From Fimbriimonas planktonicus (GTDB taxonomy: Bacteria > Armatimonadota > Fimbriimonadia > Fimbriimonadales > Fimbriimonadaceae): a stretch of DNA of 64,000 nucleotides. The notes under the pieces are model-generated. The model saw only the letters and a program-made list of their open reading frames with translations, was not told the origin of the DNA and ran no database searches. The stretch is from NCBI GenBank assembly GCA_965234685.1, contig OZ248539.1, positions 1,922,001 through 1,986,000 on the forward strand, given 5' to 3'. The position numbers and the translations under genes are program-made. Within the stretch, counting starts at the first letter, position 1. Every line of letters starts with the position of its first letter. This document shows positions 18,044 through 26,291 of the stretch, piece by piece.

Positions 18044-18400
18044 ATGCCAGGCGAAGTCGCATGGAACTCAACCCAAATATTGATGATGCCGGCACTCCTT
18101 TCGGTGCTCGGATTCTTCTCGCTGATTCTTGGCTGGATTTCCTTCAAGAACTCGGGTGATTTGCCAAAGTGGCGTTGGATCAGCCTCGTACTTTTCGTCG
18201 CCGGCTTCTTTTTCGGTTTCACCTGGTTCTGGCGTTACATAAATCCGAGCGTTGACTCATACGCCTACCGAACAACGATCACGACCCGATTTATGGTCGC
18301 CGCGCACTACGTTGCGCCGTTGATTCCGCTCATCTTCATCATCATGTACTTCGTGCTCGATCAGAAGATGAAGAAGGCCGCGCAAGAGCAAGCCGGATGA
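18044..18400 (+). CDS. small membrane protein of unknown function
   Basis: A 118-residue protein with three clear hydrophobic segments (about residues 12-34, 46-66 and 85-106) and a charged C-terminal tail (DQKMKKAAQEQAG). I do not recognise the family. The ATG at 18044 is preferred over a TTG at 18038; neither has a strong ribosome binding site. It sits 21 nt after galE and shares an ATGA overlap with rfbD, so it is part of the same transcript. A role in envelope polysaccharide synthesis is inferred from position only. Confidence 0.65.
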   Translation: MPGEVAWNSTQILMMPALLSVLGFFSLILGWISFKNSGDLPKWRWISLVLFVAGFFFGFTWFWRYINPSVDSYAYRTTITTRFMVAAHYVAPLIPLIFIIMYFVLDQKMKKAAQEQAG

Positions 18401-19245
18401 TCCTCGTCCTCGGCGCGGGCGGAATGCTCGGGAAAGACGTTCTGCGTGCCTTCGGCGAAAAAGCGACCGGCTTACCTCGGGCGGAGTTCGACATTGCCGA
18501 TCCGACGCACATCGCCAGGCTCGGCATGGGGGAATTCGGGCGCCCAACCTGGATCATCAACTGCGCGGCGTACACCAAGGTTGACCTCGCCGAGCAAGAG
18601 AAACAAGCCGCGTACGACGCCAACGCTCTCGGGCCGTCCTACGTCAGCTCTGCCGCCGCCGACCTAAATGCCCGCGTGATCCACATCAGCACGGACTTCG
18701 TGTTTGACGGATCGAAGACAAGCCCATACGTGGAAACCGACGAGACCAACCCGCTAAACGAGTACGGTCGGACAAAGCTCGCCGGGGAGCGGAACATCCT
18801 GCCCGCAATCATCTTGCGAACGAGCTGGCTCTTTGGTGCCGAGGGCCCCTGCTTCCCGAAAACCATGATCCGCGTTGCTTCGTCTGGCAAGCCGCTCCGG
18901 GTGGTCGCAGACCAGATCGGTTGCCCAACCTACACCGAAGACCTCGCCCAAACCGTCGCCGATGTCGTTCAGGCAAACCTGCCCGATGGCATCTACCACG
19001 CCACCGGTCACGAACCGATGTCCTGGTTCGATTTTGCCAAGCGCTCCGTGTCCGCTGCCGGAATCCTCGATGCCGACATTTCGCCGATTCAAACCGAAGA
19101 TTGGCCGACCCCGGCCGCGCGACCGAAGTATTCCGTACTGAGCAATGAGAAGCTCCACGACGCAGGAATCCCGAAAATGCCGGAACTTGATTCCGCCCTC
19201 CGCCGGTTTACGGATAGACTCAACCAGCCCGAGCCAACCGCTTAG
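18397..19245 (+). CDS. rfbD: dTDP-4-dehydrorhamnose reductase
   Basis: A 282-residue SDR of the RmlD family: LVLGAGGMLGKDVLRAF at the NAD(P) site, NCAAYTKVDLAE (the family motif NxAAYTxVDxAE), ISTDFVFDG, and the catalytic YGRTKLAGE. It carries out the last step of dTDP-L-rhamnose synthesis. The other rfb genes (A, B, C) are not in this window. The start overlaps the preceding small membrane protein gene by 4 nt (ATGA). A rhamnose-containing polymer fits the locus, but related reductases act on other deoxysugars. Confidence 0.87.
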   Translation: MILVLGAGGMLGKDVLRAFGEKATGLPRAEFDIADPTHIARLGMGEFGRPTWIINCAAYTKVDLAEQEKQAAYDANALGPSYVSSAAADLNARVIHISTDFVFDGSKTSPYVETDETNPLNEYGRTKLAGERNILPAIILRTSWLFGAEGPCFPKTMIRVASSGKPLRVVADQIGCPTYTEDLAQTVADVVQANLPDGIYHATGHEPMSWFDFAKRSVSAAGILDADISPIQTEDWPTPAARPKYSVLSNEKLHDAGIPKMPELDSALRRFTDRLNQPEPTA

Positions 19246-19281
19246 GCACGAAAACGCTACCGAAAGCGTTCCTGAAAGCAA

Positions 19282-20196
19282 ATGGCCCCGTACTTCCGCC
19301 TGTTACGCCCAAAACAGTGGATCAAGGGCTTTGTTGTCTTTGCTGCGATCCTCTTCACCGATCCGCTGAACAACCCCGAAGGCTGGCGACTCAGCCTCCT
19401 CGCGTTCCTGATTTTCGGCTTAGTCGGATCGGCGACCTACATCGTCAACGACACCCTCGACGCGCCGCAGGACCGACTCCACCCGAAAAAAAAGTTCCGT
19501 CCCATCGCTTCGGGCGAAGTGAAAGTACCGATTGCCTTGGGTCTGGCCGTGCTTCTGACCGCGGCTGCCTTCGGTCTTCTCACGCTGTTGCCGATGCTCG
19601 CAACGATCATCATCGTTTTGTACATCGCGATTCAAGCGGCCTACAACTTGGTGCTCAAAAGCCAGCCGATCGCAGATGTCTTCTGCCTGTCGTCCGGATT
19701 CGTCCTCCGAGCCGCAATCGGCGCGGCGTCGATGAACGTTGAAGTGTCCTCGTGGCTTCTCTACTGCACCTTTTCCCTGGCCCTCATGCTCGGGTTCGGC
19801 AAACGACGCGGTGAGCGCATCCTCATGGGCGACAACGCCAGTTCCACGCGGACCAGCTTGGGAGCCTACAACCTTCGATTCCTCGATACCGCGGTCGTCG
19901 TATGCGCTGCAGCCTCGTTGCTTGGCTATGGCGTCTATTGCATCGAAAGCCAGACGGCAATGGACCACCCGCTCCTGAAGTTCACCTACCTCTGGGTGGC
20001 CTTCGCGGTGTTCCGGTTCCTGTTCCTCACCTTCACCGAGAACGACGGCGCGGAGCCAGAGAACCTCTTCTTGAAAGACATCCCGATGATCACGGCTGTC
20101 GTGCTCTTCGGCCTCACTGCGCTCTTCGCGATGGTTTCGCCGCGATTAAATGACCTCGGCTTAAAAGTAGGCTCAATTTCGCAAGGAGCGAAGTAA
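19282..20196 (+). CDS. ubiA: UbiA-family decaprenyl-phosphate phosphoribosyltransferase
   Basis: A 304-residue UbiA-superfamily prenyltransferase with about eight membrane segments. The N-terminus RLLRPKQWIKGFVVF and the Asp-rich motif NDTLDAPQDRLHP followed by KKFRPIASG match the mycobacterial Rv3806c-type enzymes. Those transfer 5-phosphoribose from PRPP to decaprenyl phosphate. The assignment to this subgroup is strengthened by the next two genes, DprE2 and DprE1, which act on the product. Together they form a route to polyprenyl-phosphoryl arabinose. Starts 36 nt after rfbD, ends 3 nt before dprE2. Confidence 0.86.
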   Translation: MAPYFRLLRPKQWIKGFVVFAAILFTDPLNNPEGWRLSLLAFLIFGLVGSATYIVNDTLDAPQDRLHPKKKFRPIASGEVKVPIALGLAVLLTAAAFGLLTLLPMLATIIIVLYIAIQAAYNLVLKSQPIADVFCLSSGFVLRAAIGAASMNVEVSSWLLYCTFSLALMLGFGKRRGERILMGDNASSTRTSLGAYNLRFLDTAVVVCAAASLLGYGVYCIESQTAMDHPLLKFTYLWVAFAVFRFLFLTFTENDGAEPENLFLKDIPMITAVVLFGLTALFAMVSPRLNDLGLKVGSISQGAK

Positions 20197-20199
20197 ACG

Positions 20200-20931
20200 G
20201 TGTCACAAACCTTTCGAACCGCGATCGTCGTTGGCGCGTCCTCGGGCATCGGACTTGCCTTGGCCGAACAACTCGCGGCCTCTGGCTGCCGCGTGGCTGC
20301 CGTCGCCCGGCGGAAAGACCGGCTGGATGAACTGGCCGCGCGATTTCCTAACCTCGTGCTTCCCTTCGCGCACGACGTGACCGAGTTCGCCGAAGTGCCC
20401 GAGCTATTTCAGCAAATCACAACTCAACTCGGCGGATTGGACCTCATCATCTACGCCTCCGGCATCATGCCCGAGGTCGGCAAGACCGAGTTCAACACAG
20501 AAAAAGATGTCGCCACGATCAACGTTAACGTCCTCGGCGCCATCGCATGGCTGAACCAAGCCGCGATCCGTTTTCAAGGCTCCCAAACCGGCACGATCAT
20601 CGGGATCGGCAGCGTCGCCGGCGATCGGGGACGGCCCGGACAGCCGGTTTACAACACCTCCAAAGCTGCTCTATCGACTTTTCTTGAAGCCCTTCGAAAT
20701 CGGCTTTCGAAGCTTGGCGTGATTATCATCAACGTGAAGCCAGGTCCGGTCGATACGGAAATGACCCGGCATCTGGGTTTCAAGAATGCCATTTCAGCAG
20801 GCGACGCGGCGAGAATCATCCTCTCGAAAACGACTCGCTCACGGGAGTACTACCTAGAGCCGAAACACCACTTGATCTTTGCGATCATTCGGAGGTTGCC
20901 GTCTTGGATCATGCAGCGGCTGGGCATCTAG
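20200..20931 (+). CDS. dprE2: DprE2-like decaprenylphospho-2-keto-ribose reductase (SDR)
   Basis: A 243-residue classical SDR: VVGASSGIGLALAEQLA at the cofactor site, a conserved Asn-Val region (INVNVLGA), the serine in IGSVAGDRG, and the catalytic YNTSK. In the arabinose pathway DprE2 reduces the 2-keto intermediate made by DprE1, completing epimerisation of ribose to arabinose on the lipid carrier. It starts at GTG 20200 with AAGGAG eleven bases upstream in the end of ubiA. It overlaps dprE1 by 28 nt. Alone it would be a generic SDR; its place between ubiA and dprE1 makes the specific call. Confidence 0.83.
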   Translation: MSQTFRTAIVVGASSGIGLALAEQLAASGCRVAAVARRKDRLDELAARFPNLVLPFAHDVTEFAEVPELFQQITTQLGGLDLIIYASGIMPEVGKTEFNTEKDVATINVNVLGAIAWLNQAAIRFQGSQTGTIIGIGSVAGDRGRPGQPVYNTSKAALSTFLEALRNRLSKLGVIIINVKPGPVDTEMTRHLGFKNAISAGDAARIILSKTTRSREYYLEPKHHLIFAIIRRLPSWIMQRLGI

Positions 20932-22325
20932 ACCTCGCGCGAATCCGGCGCTTTGACGGCTTCGGCGGCCTTTCGCCGGGTGACGGTTACCTTTTCGAAC
21001 CGACCAGCCTGGATGAACTTCGGAGCGTCGTCCTTCTAGCGGAGGAACTCAACGTCCCGATTACGCTCCGCGGCAGCGGAAGATCTTACGGCGACACTTC
21101 TAGCCCGCTCGAATCGGTAACCATCTCCCTCGCCCGGATGAACCGCGTTCTCACCTGGGACAAGGTAACTGGCGTCATCGAGGCCGAAGGCGGGGCCACG
21201 CTGGAAGCCATTTGGCAATATGTCTTGCAAGACGGTTGGTGGTTCAACGTCGTTAGCGGCACGATGAAGCCGACCCTAGCCGGGGCCGTCTCGACCAACA
21301 TTCACGGGAAAAACAACCTGACCCACGGCACCTTTGCCGAACACGTCGAGATGGTCGAAATCATGCTGGCAAGCGGCGAAGTCCGACAGCTCGTGCCATC
21401 CCAGCCCGAATTCTGGGCCGTCCACGGCGGACTCGGTCTGCTTGGGATCGTGACCAAAGTCCGATTTCGACTCAAGAAAATCACCAGCGGCAACGTCCGA
21501 GTGGTCCAACGGCGCGTGCAGACGTGGGCAGATCACTTTGAACTCTTCGATACTTTCGCCGACGCGGATTATTCGGTTAGTTGGGTCAACGGTTTCACAA
21601 ACGGTTCCGGAGTCTTTCAAGCCGCATGGCACGGCGAATCGTCCGAACCCGAAACTCTCGACCTCCGACATCAGATAATCGAAGGAAAGCTCGCGGGACT
21701 GATACATCGAGATACCGCCTGGAAGCATCTTCGCCGGATCACAAACCGCCCAGGCATGAAACTCGCGTCGGCGCTAAAGAGCAACGCCGCGCGGATATCC
21801 GAAGGGGCGCCGAAGGTCATGAGCCTGGTTCAGTACAACTTTCCTCTGGATTACCTACCGAATTGGCAAAGAGCTTACGTGCCGAACGGTTTGCTCCAGT
21901 TCCAAGCCATCGTGCCCACCACCCATGCTGAGAACGTTTTCAATGAACTGACTCGCCGTTGGCGAACCGACAAATTGGAGCCGTACTTGGTCGTCCTAAA
22001 AAAGCACCGCCCCGACGAAACCTGGCTGCGCTATCTCGACCACGGTTATTCCCTCGCGCTTGATTTCCGGCAAACCCCGCGCAACGCCAGAGCGCTAAAC
22101 AACTTGTACAACGAGATGGCCGAAGTTGTGTTGAATGCCGGTGGCCGCTTCTATTTCGCCAAGGACGGTTTACTCTCCCCAGCCCAAGCCCAACGAAGCC
22201 TAGGCGAGGCCGCGATTGCGCGATTTACCGCTCTAAGAGACGACTGGGACCCCGAGCGCAGGTTCAAGACCCAGTTGAGTTGCCGGATTGGGCTGGATGA
22301 GTGTGTACAATACGCCAGACCGTAA
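20904..22325 (+). CDS. dprE1: DprE1-like decaprenylphosphoryl-ribose 2'-oxidase (FAD-linked)
   Basis: A 473-residue vanillyl-alcohol-oxidase family flavoenzyme. The FAD domain has RGSGRSYGDT and GAVSTNIHGKNN, equivalent to the flavin-binding segments of mycobacterial DprE1. The C-terminal substrate domain keeps the catalytic lysine (Lys420 in YFAKDG, equivalent to Lys418 of M. tuberculosis). The position equivalent to M. tuberculosis Cys387, the benzothiazinone target, is Ala385 (SLALDF). The TTG start at 20904 lies inside dprE2 and is supported by GGAGG (20891-20895) eight bases upstream. The enzyme oxidises polyprenyl-phosphoryl ribose at C2; DprE2 then reduces it to the arabinose form. Confidence 0.86.
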   Translation: MDHAAAGHLDLARIRRFDGFGGLSPGDGYLFEPTSLDELRSVVLLAEELNVPITLRGSGRSYGDTSSPLESVTISLARMNRVLTWDKVTGVIEAEGGATLEAIWQYVLQDGWWFNVVSGTMKPTLAGAVSTNIHGKNNLTHGTFAEHVEMVEIMLASGEVRQLVPSQPEFWAVHGGLGLLGIVTKVRFRLKKITSGNVRVVQRRVQTWADHFELFDTFADADYSVSWVNGFTNGSGVFQAAWHGESSEPETLDLRHQIIEGKLAGLIHRDTAWKHLRRITNRPGMKLASALKSNAARISEGAPKVMSLVQYNFPLDYLPNWQRAYVPNGLLQFQAIVPTTHAENVFNELTRRWRTDKLEPYLVVLKKHRPDETWLRYLDHGYSLALDFRQTPRNARALNNLYNEMAEVVLNAGGRFYFAKDGLLSPAQAQRSLGEAAIARFTALRDDWDPERRFKTQLSCRIGLDECVQYARP

Positions 22326-22352
22326 TGGTCCCAAAGGGAGTGAATTTTTCCG

Positions 22353-23324
22353 GTGATCAAATCAGATGCCGCTGCCTTTAAGTCCGCTCTCGACGGAGTC
22401 AAATCTGTCCGGATCGGCACCCACCAAAATCCCGACGGGGACGCCCTCGGTAGCGCCTTGGCGCTTTCGCACTATTTGGACCAGCTTGGTATTGCCAACG
22501 AGGTTCTTTGCCACAACTCGGCCCCTCGCAATCTCCAATTCTTGCCCAGCGTAAACCGCGTCCGCCAAACGCCGATTGCCGCAGAGGTCGATCTCGCGAT
22601 CATGATCGACTTGGAATCCATCGATCGACTTGGCACGGTTGCTCCTTACTTCCAGACCGGCGCGCCGCTGATGGTGATTGATCACCACATGCCGCACGAA
22701 ATGCCCGGTCAGATCCGGATCATCGATACTAGCGCTCCCGCCGCAGCGCTCATCCTTGCCCGATTGCTGAAGCAAGTCGACGCCCACTTCACACCCGAGA
22801 TTTCCACCCTCTTGCTCGCCGGAATCGTAACCGACACTGGCTCATTCCGCTACCGAAACACCACCCCGGAGGCCCTCAGCATGGCCGCGTTCCTGCTTGA
22901 GCACGGCGGCAATCTGAACCGCATCAGTGAAGAAGTCTTTCAGCGCAAGCCGCTCAGCGCAACCCGGCTGCTAGGCTACGCGCTCAACGGGATGAAGATG
23001 TCGATGAACGGCTCCTTGGCCTGGACTGTTATCCCGAACTCGGCATTCAAGCTTGCCAACGCCTCTGACGAAGACACCGAAGGCTTTGTGAATGAAATGC
23101 TGTTCACCGACTGCGTCCGGATTGCGGCGATTTTCCGGGAACCCAACCCAGGAAAGGTAAGGTGTTCCATTCGCTCTCGCTCCGATCTTGACGTGGCCCA
23201 GGTCGCGCGCAAGTTTGGCGGTGGGGGACACAAAAACGCCGCCGGCTGCACCTTCGAAGGGACCATCGAGTCTGCCGAATCGCAACTAGTCGCCGAACTT
23301 GAAAAGTGTTTGGAATCCTCCTAA
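22353..23324 (+). CDS. nrnA: DHH/DHHA1 phosphoesterase, NrnA-type nanoRNase/pAp phosphatase
   Basis: A 323-residue protein with the DHH-family metal motifs: NPDGDALGSALAL, MIDLES, VIDHHMPHE and GIVTDTGSFRY. The C-terminal DHHA1 domain ends with FGGGGHKNAAGC. NrnA enzymes degrade short oligoribonucleotides and 3'-phosphoadenosine-5'-phosphate. Starts at GTG 22353 with AGGGAG upstream. It overlaps truB by 19 nt. The nrnA-truB pair is a frequent neighbour pair in bacteria (with rbfA/infB), which supports the call. Confidence 0.9.
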   Translation: MIKSDAAAFKSALDGVKSVRIGTHQNPDGDALGSALALSHYLDQLGIANEVLCHNSAPRNLQFLPSVNRVRQTPIAAEVDLAIMIDLESIDRLGTVAPYFQTGAPLMVIDHHMPHEMPGQIRIIDTSAPAAALILARLLKQVDAHFTPEISTLLLAGIVTDTGSFRYRNTTPEALSMAAFLLEHGGNLNRISEEVFQRKPLSATRLLGYALNGMKMSMNGSLAWTVIPNSAFKLANASDEDTEGFVNEMLFTDCVRIAAIFREPNPGKVRCSIRSRSDLDVAQVARKFGGGGHKNAAGCTFEGTIESAESQLVAELEKCLESS

Positions 23325-24178
23325 TTAACAAACCGCTTGGCATGACATCGCACGATGTCGTGAACCAAATGCGGCGACGATTCTCAACCAAACGAGTGGG
23401 GCATGCTGGCACGCTCGACCCTATGGCCTCTGGCCTTCTTGTGGTCGCCATCGGTTCCGCCACCCGATTCCTTCAGTACCTCCCCCTTGAGCCTAAGGAG
23501 TACATCGCCAAGATTCGCTTTGGCGTGGAGACTTCCACGTACGATCTTGAGGGGCAACCGTCGGACCCGAAGCCACTCCCAGAAAACCTTGGCGCAGAAA
23601 TCGAGACTCACCTGGCCGCTTTTCGCGGACTGATTCAACAGTTCCCGCCGATGTATAGCGCGGTCAAAGTGAACGGTCAGCCGCTGTACCGGCTCGCCCG
23701 GCAGGGCCAAACGATCGAGCGCGAAGCCCGCACCGTGCATATCACGGAGTTCTCCATCCTCGATCTGGAAGGCGACGTCGCCACCGCCCGCATCATTTGC
23801 TCCGGAGGTACCTACGTTCGCTCGCTGGCGCACGACCTCGGGCAAGCGATGGGCTGTGGCGCACACCTCGTGGGCCTCAAGCGGACCCGAGTCGGGCGTT
23901 TCACCGAAGAAATGGCGATCCCGATGTCCGAAATCGGCCCGCAGCACGTGATCGTGCTGGCAGATGCCCTACCGCCAATGCAGCTCATGGAGCTCACCGA
24001 CATTGAAGTGGCGGCCATTCGGCAAGGCAAGCAACTCAGCCTTCCCGTCCCCACCGAACGCAGCATCGTGGGGCTATTGGACCCCCGAGGCAATGTTTTC
24101 TCCGTCGCCCGCGTCATGGGTGACATGTTGCAGCCGGAATGCGTGATTCCCGCCGAGGTGCCAGATGCCGTTGCTTGA
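23306..24178 (+). CDS. truB: tRNA pseudouridine(55) synthase
   Basis: A 290-residue TruB enzyme that makes pseudouridine 55 in the T-loop of tRNAs. The start FGILLINKPLGMTSHDVV is the family N-terminus and fixes GTG 23306 as the start, inside the end of nrnA. The catalytic aspartate lies in GHAGTLDPMASGLL. YIAKIRFGVETSTYDLEG and ICSGGTYVRSLAHDLG are further conserved motifs. It overlaps the following DUF2752 gene by 14 nt. Housekeeping gene, unrelated to the polysaccharide locus upstream. Confidence 0.95.
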   Translation: MFGILLINKPLGMTSHDVVNQMRRRFSTKRVGHAGTLDPMASGLLVVAIGSATRFLQYLPLEPKEYIAKIRFGVETSTYDLEGQPSDPKPLPENLGAEIETHLAAFRGLIQQFPPMYSAVKVNGQPLYRLARQGQTIEREARTVHITEFSILDLEGDVATARIICSGGTYVRSLAHDLGQAMGCGAHLVGLKRTRVGRFTEEMAIPMSEIGPQHVIVLADALPPMQLMELTDIEVAAIRQGKQLSLPVPTERSIVGLLDPRGNVFSVARVMGDMLQPECVIPAEVPDAVA

Positions 24179-24656
24179 ACCAACGGACTCGCGCAATCCG
24201 ATTACTTTCCAGACTTTCTGGTTCGGCTGTTGGCTCGCGGTCACGGGCATTGCGCTCTATCTAAATCCAAGCGCGGATGGGCACGGCACGCACCAGCAAC
24301 TTGGCCTCTCGCCTTGCCCCAGTGCGCTTATTCTTAATCGCCCATGCCCAGGCTGCGGACTTACGACAAGCTGGACCGCCCTCGTTCACGGTCAATTCGA
24401 ACGCTCGTTCGAATCGCACTGGCTGGGTCCGTTCCTCTATCTGGTCTTCACATGGTCTGCGTTCATGGCGCTCGCCGGGATTGTGACGAAGCAGAAGTTC
24501 AACACCGATGGTCCGATCATGAACCGTTGCATGATCGCCCTTGGCGTGGTGTTCTTTGTGTACGGCTTCGGACGAATGGCGTTGGTAAACGACTTTCGAT
24601 CGCCCAAAGAGCGCATGATTATTGAGAACGTTCGGCATCAGTTTGGGCAAAAATAG
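24165..24656 (+). CDS. DUF2752 membrane protein
   Basis: A 163-residue protein with three to four hydrophobic segments. The segment CPSALILNRPCPGCGLTTSW contains the CPxCGLT motif that defines DUF2752, a family of small membrane proteins of unknown function. ATG at 24165 has GAGGTG just upstream and overlaps the truB stop by 14 nt. The last 38 nt overlap the 3' end of the convergent desulfhydrase gene. The cysteine pair suggests metal or redox chemistry, but nothing further can be said. Confidence 0.75.
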   Translation: MPLLEPTDSRNPITFQTFWFGCWLAVTGIALYLNPSADGHGTHQQLGLSPCPSALILNRPCPGCGLTTSWTALVHGQFERSFESHWLGPFLYLVFTWSAFMALAGIVTKQKFNTDGPIMNRCMIALGVVFFVYGFGRMALVNDFRSPKERMIIENVRHQFGQK

Positions 24657-25599
24657 CCGGCGTTCCGCCCGTATGCCAGAAGCAAACCTTGCCGCTGATC
24701 TCTCCGTTTTTTGCCATGGCTAGTAATCCGGCAAAGGCCTTTGCGCTGTAGATCGGATCAAGAAAGATCCCTTCCCTCTGCGCCAGATATTCGAGCGCAG
24801 CTTGCCCGGCATCGCTTGGAATTCCGTAGCCCGCCCCGACGAAACGAAAGTCCACCGAGTAATCCGTCGCATCCAACTCGACCTCCAAAGACGCGAGAGC
24901 CGCCAAAGATTTCCCGAGCGCAGCGAACTCTTCCGCGATCTCCGGCTCTGGGTCGCACGCAACGCCGAGCACTCGAGTTCCCGTGCCCTGTAGCCCGTAC
25001 AGCAAGCCGGAATGAGTGCTCCCGCTGCTGGAAGCGAAGATGACCGCATCAAACTGTTCCTCGCGGATTTCCTCGGCGGCCTTCAAAAATCCGTACGCCC
25101 CGAGGGCCGTGCTGCCGCCTACGGGAATCTCGTAAACCGTCTTCCCTTCGCTTCTGAGTTCTGCGGCCCGGTTGGCAAGCTCCTCAAACAGGGTGTCCCA
25201 AGTGCCGTTCGGCAATACGACCCAGTCGATCCCAAGGATGTCGCCTAACAAACGATTGCCAGATTCCGCCCTAAGCCCGTGCCCTTCCGGCAACTCGTAC
25301 TCGTACGGTTTATCCATCACCACCGCCACGCACCGAACCCCCACCATCGCGCAAGCCGCTCCGAGCTGGCGGATGAAGTTGCTCTGAATGCTGCCGCAAG
25401 TGATGACCGTATCTGCCCCACTCGCCAGAACGTCGGGAATGAGATATTCCAGCTTCCGACCTTTGTTGCCGCCAAAGCCAAAACCCGTGAGATCGTCCCG
25501 CTTGATCCAAACGTCCATTCCGAGATCGTCCGAAACGCCATCAAGACGATGGAGCGGCGTCGGCAGCAGGCATAGGGGTTTTCTAACGGGAATACTCAT
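24619..25599 (-). CDS. D-cysteine desulfhydrase / ACC deaminase family PLP enzyme
   Basis: A 326-residue fold-type II PLP enzyme: PTPLHRLDGVSDDLG, VWIKRDDLTGFGFGGNKGRKLEYL with the PLP lysine, the TCGSIQSNFIRQ substrate segment, and the glycine-rich SSGSTHSGL loop binding the PLP phosphate. Members degrade D-cysteine to pyruvate, sulfide and ammonia, or deaminate 1-aminocyclopropane-1-carboxylate. Sequence alone does not decide between these; D-cysteine desulfhydrase is the more common bacterial role. The ATG at 25599 is preferred to one 36 nt upstream because the family begins close to KPLCLLPTPLHRL. Its 3' end overlaps the DUF2752 gene. Confidence 0.82.
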   Translation of the reverse strand: MSIPVRKPLCLLPTPLHRLDGVSDDLGMDVWIKRDDLTGFGFGGNKGRKLEYLIPDVLASGADTVITCGSIQSNFIRQLGAACAMVGVRCVAVVMDKPYEYELPEGHGLRAESGNRLLGDILGIDWVVLPNGTWDTLFEELANRAAELRSEGKTVYEIPVGGSTALGAYGFLKAAEEIREEQFDAVIFASSSGSTHSGLLYGLQGTGTRVLGVACDPEPEIAEEFAALGKSLAALASLEVELDATDYSVDFRFVGAGYGIPSDAGQAALEYLAQREGIFLDPIYSAKAFAGLLAMAKNGEISGKVCFWHTGGTPAIFAQTDAERSQ

Positions 25600-25641
25600 G
25601 GCGTCGAGAGGTGTCCAGTATATGGGAGCAGGCAAGAGCAG

Positions 25642-26106
25642 ATGAAAAATAAGTGGGTTCGAATCGGGTGCGGCTTAGTCCTGTTTGTCCTTTTCGGACT
25701 CGTCATCTGGGTCGGACCGGTCGTTCGAGACCTCGTTAAAAACGGCTTCCTTGACCGCGTGGACCGCGAGGAATACACCGCGGACCGCGTTGGAAACCTC
25801 AAAGCCCTGCGAACCGCGCTGATGCTCTACCACGAGTCGGAAGGAATCTTTCCCGAAGCCAACGGCTGGGTAGAAGCCATCAAACCCAGAATCGCCTCAA
25901 ACGGAATGTCCGAAGCCGAAGCCCTCCGCAAGTTCGACAACCCCGTTACCTCTGCCAAAGACCAAATTGAATACGCCCTAAACCCAGCCGTGGCCGGAAA
26001 ATTCGAAGGCGACCTCCCATCCAAAGCCGTTCCCCTGATCACCGAATCCACCGGAACCGCGACCGACCGCTGGGCCATTTACGTCAATGGCGATCTCGTG
26101 CCGTAA
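25642..26106 (+). CDS. membrane-anchored protein of unknown function
   Basis: A 154-residue protein with an N-terminal membrane segment (about residues 8-30) and a soluble domain predicted outside the membrane. The part after the anchor (GNLKALRTALMLYHESEGIFP) resembles the region after the N-terminal helix of pseudopilins such as GspG. However, there is no prepilin cleavage site or Glu5, so it is not a pilin by the usual criteria. Divergent from the desulfhydrase with about 42 nt between the starts. The family is not recognised. Confidence 0.6.
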   Translation: MKNKWVRIGCGLVLFVLFGLVIWVGPVVRDLVKNGFLDRVDREEYTADRVGNLKALRTALMLYHESEGIFPEANGWVEAIKPRIASNGMSEAEALRKFDNPVTSAKDQIEYALNPAVAGKFEGDLPSKAVPLITESTGTATDRWAIYVNGDLVP

Positions 26107-26256
26107 AGCAAGAAAGCCGAGCGATACGGACTCTCTCACAGTGAAACTATCCTTGAGGACAGGAACTCCCGTTGGCCATCTTCCGTCCGATGCCTTTGTT
26201 ATGCAAGCGCGGGAGCAGGCTCTTTGTTAACTTTTTGTTAAGACCCGGATCAGTAC

Positions 26257-26285
26257 TTGTTACCAAGAGATAATGCTGATACAAT
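26257..26285 (+). promoter_or_regulatory. predicted sigma-70-type promoter of the RHS gene
   Basis: TTGTTA (26257-26262) and TACAAT (26280-26285) are separated by exactly 17 bases, a good match to -35 and -10 boxes. The RHS start codon is at 26292, about 7 bases after the -10 box, so a transcript from here would start at or next to the AUG and have no leader. The 185-nt gap before the gene holds nothing else I can identify except AT-richer sequence with two TTGTTAA repeats near 26224 and 26236. Confidence 0.5.
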
Positions 26286-26291
26286 GGCCAC

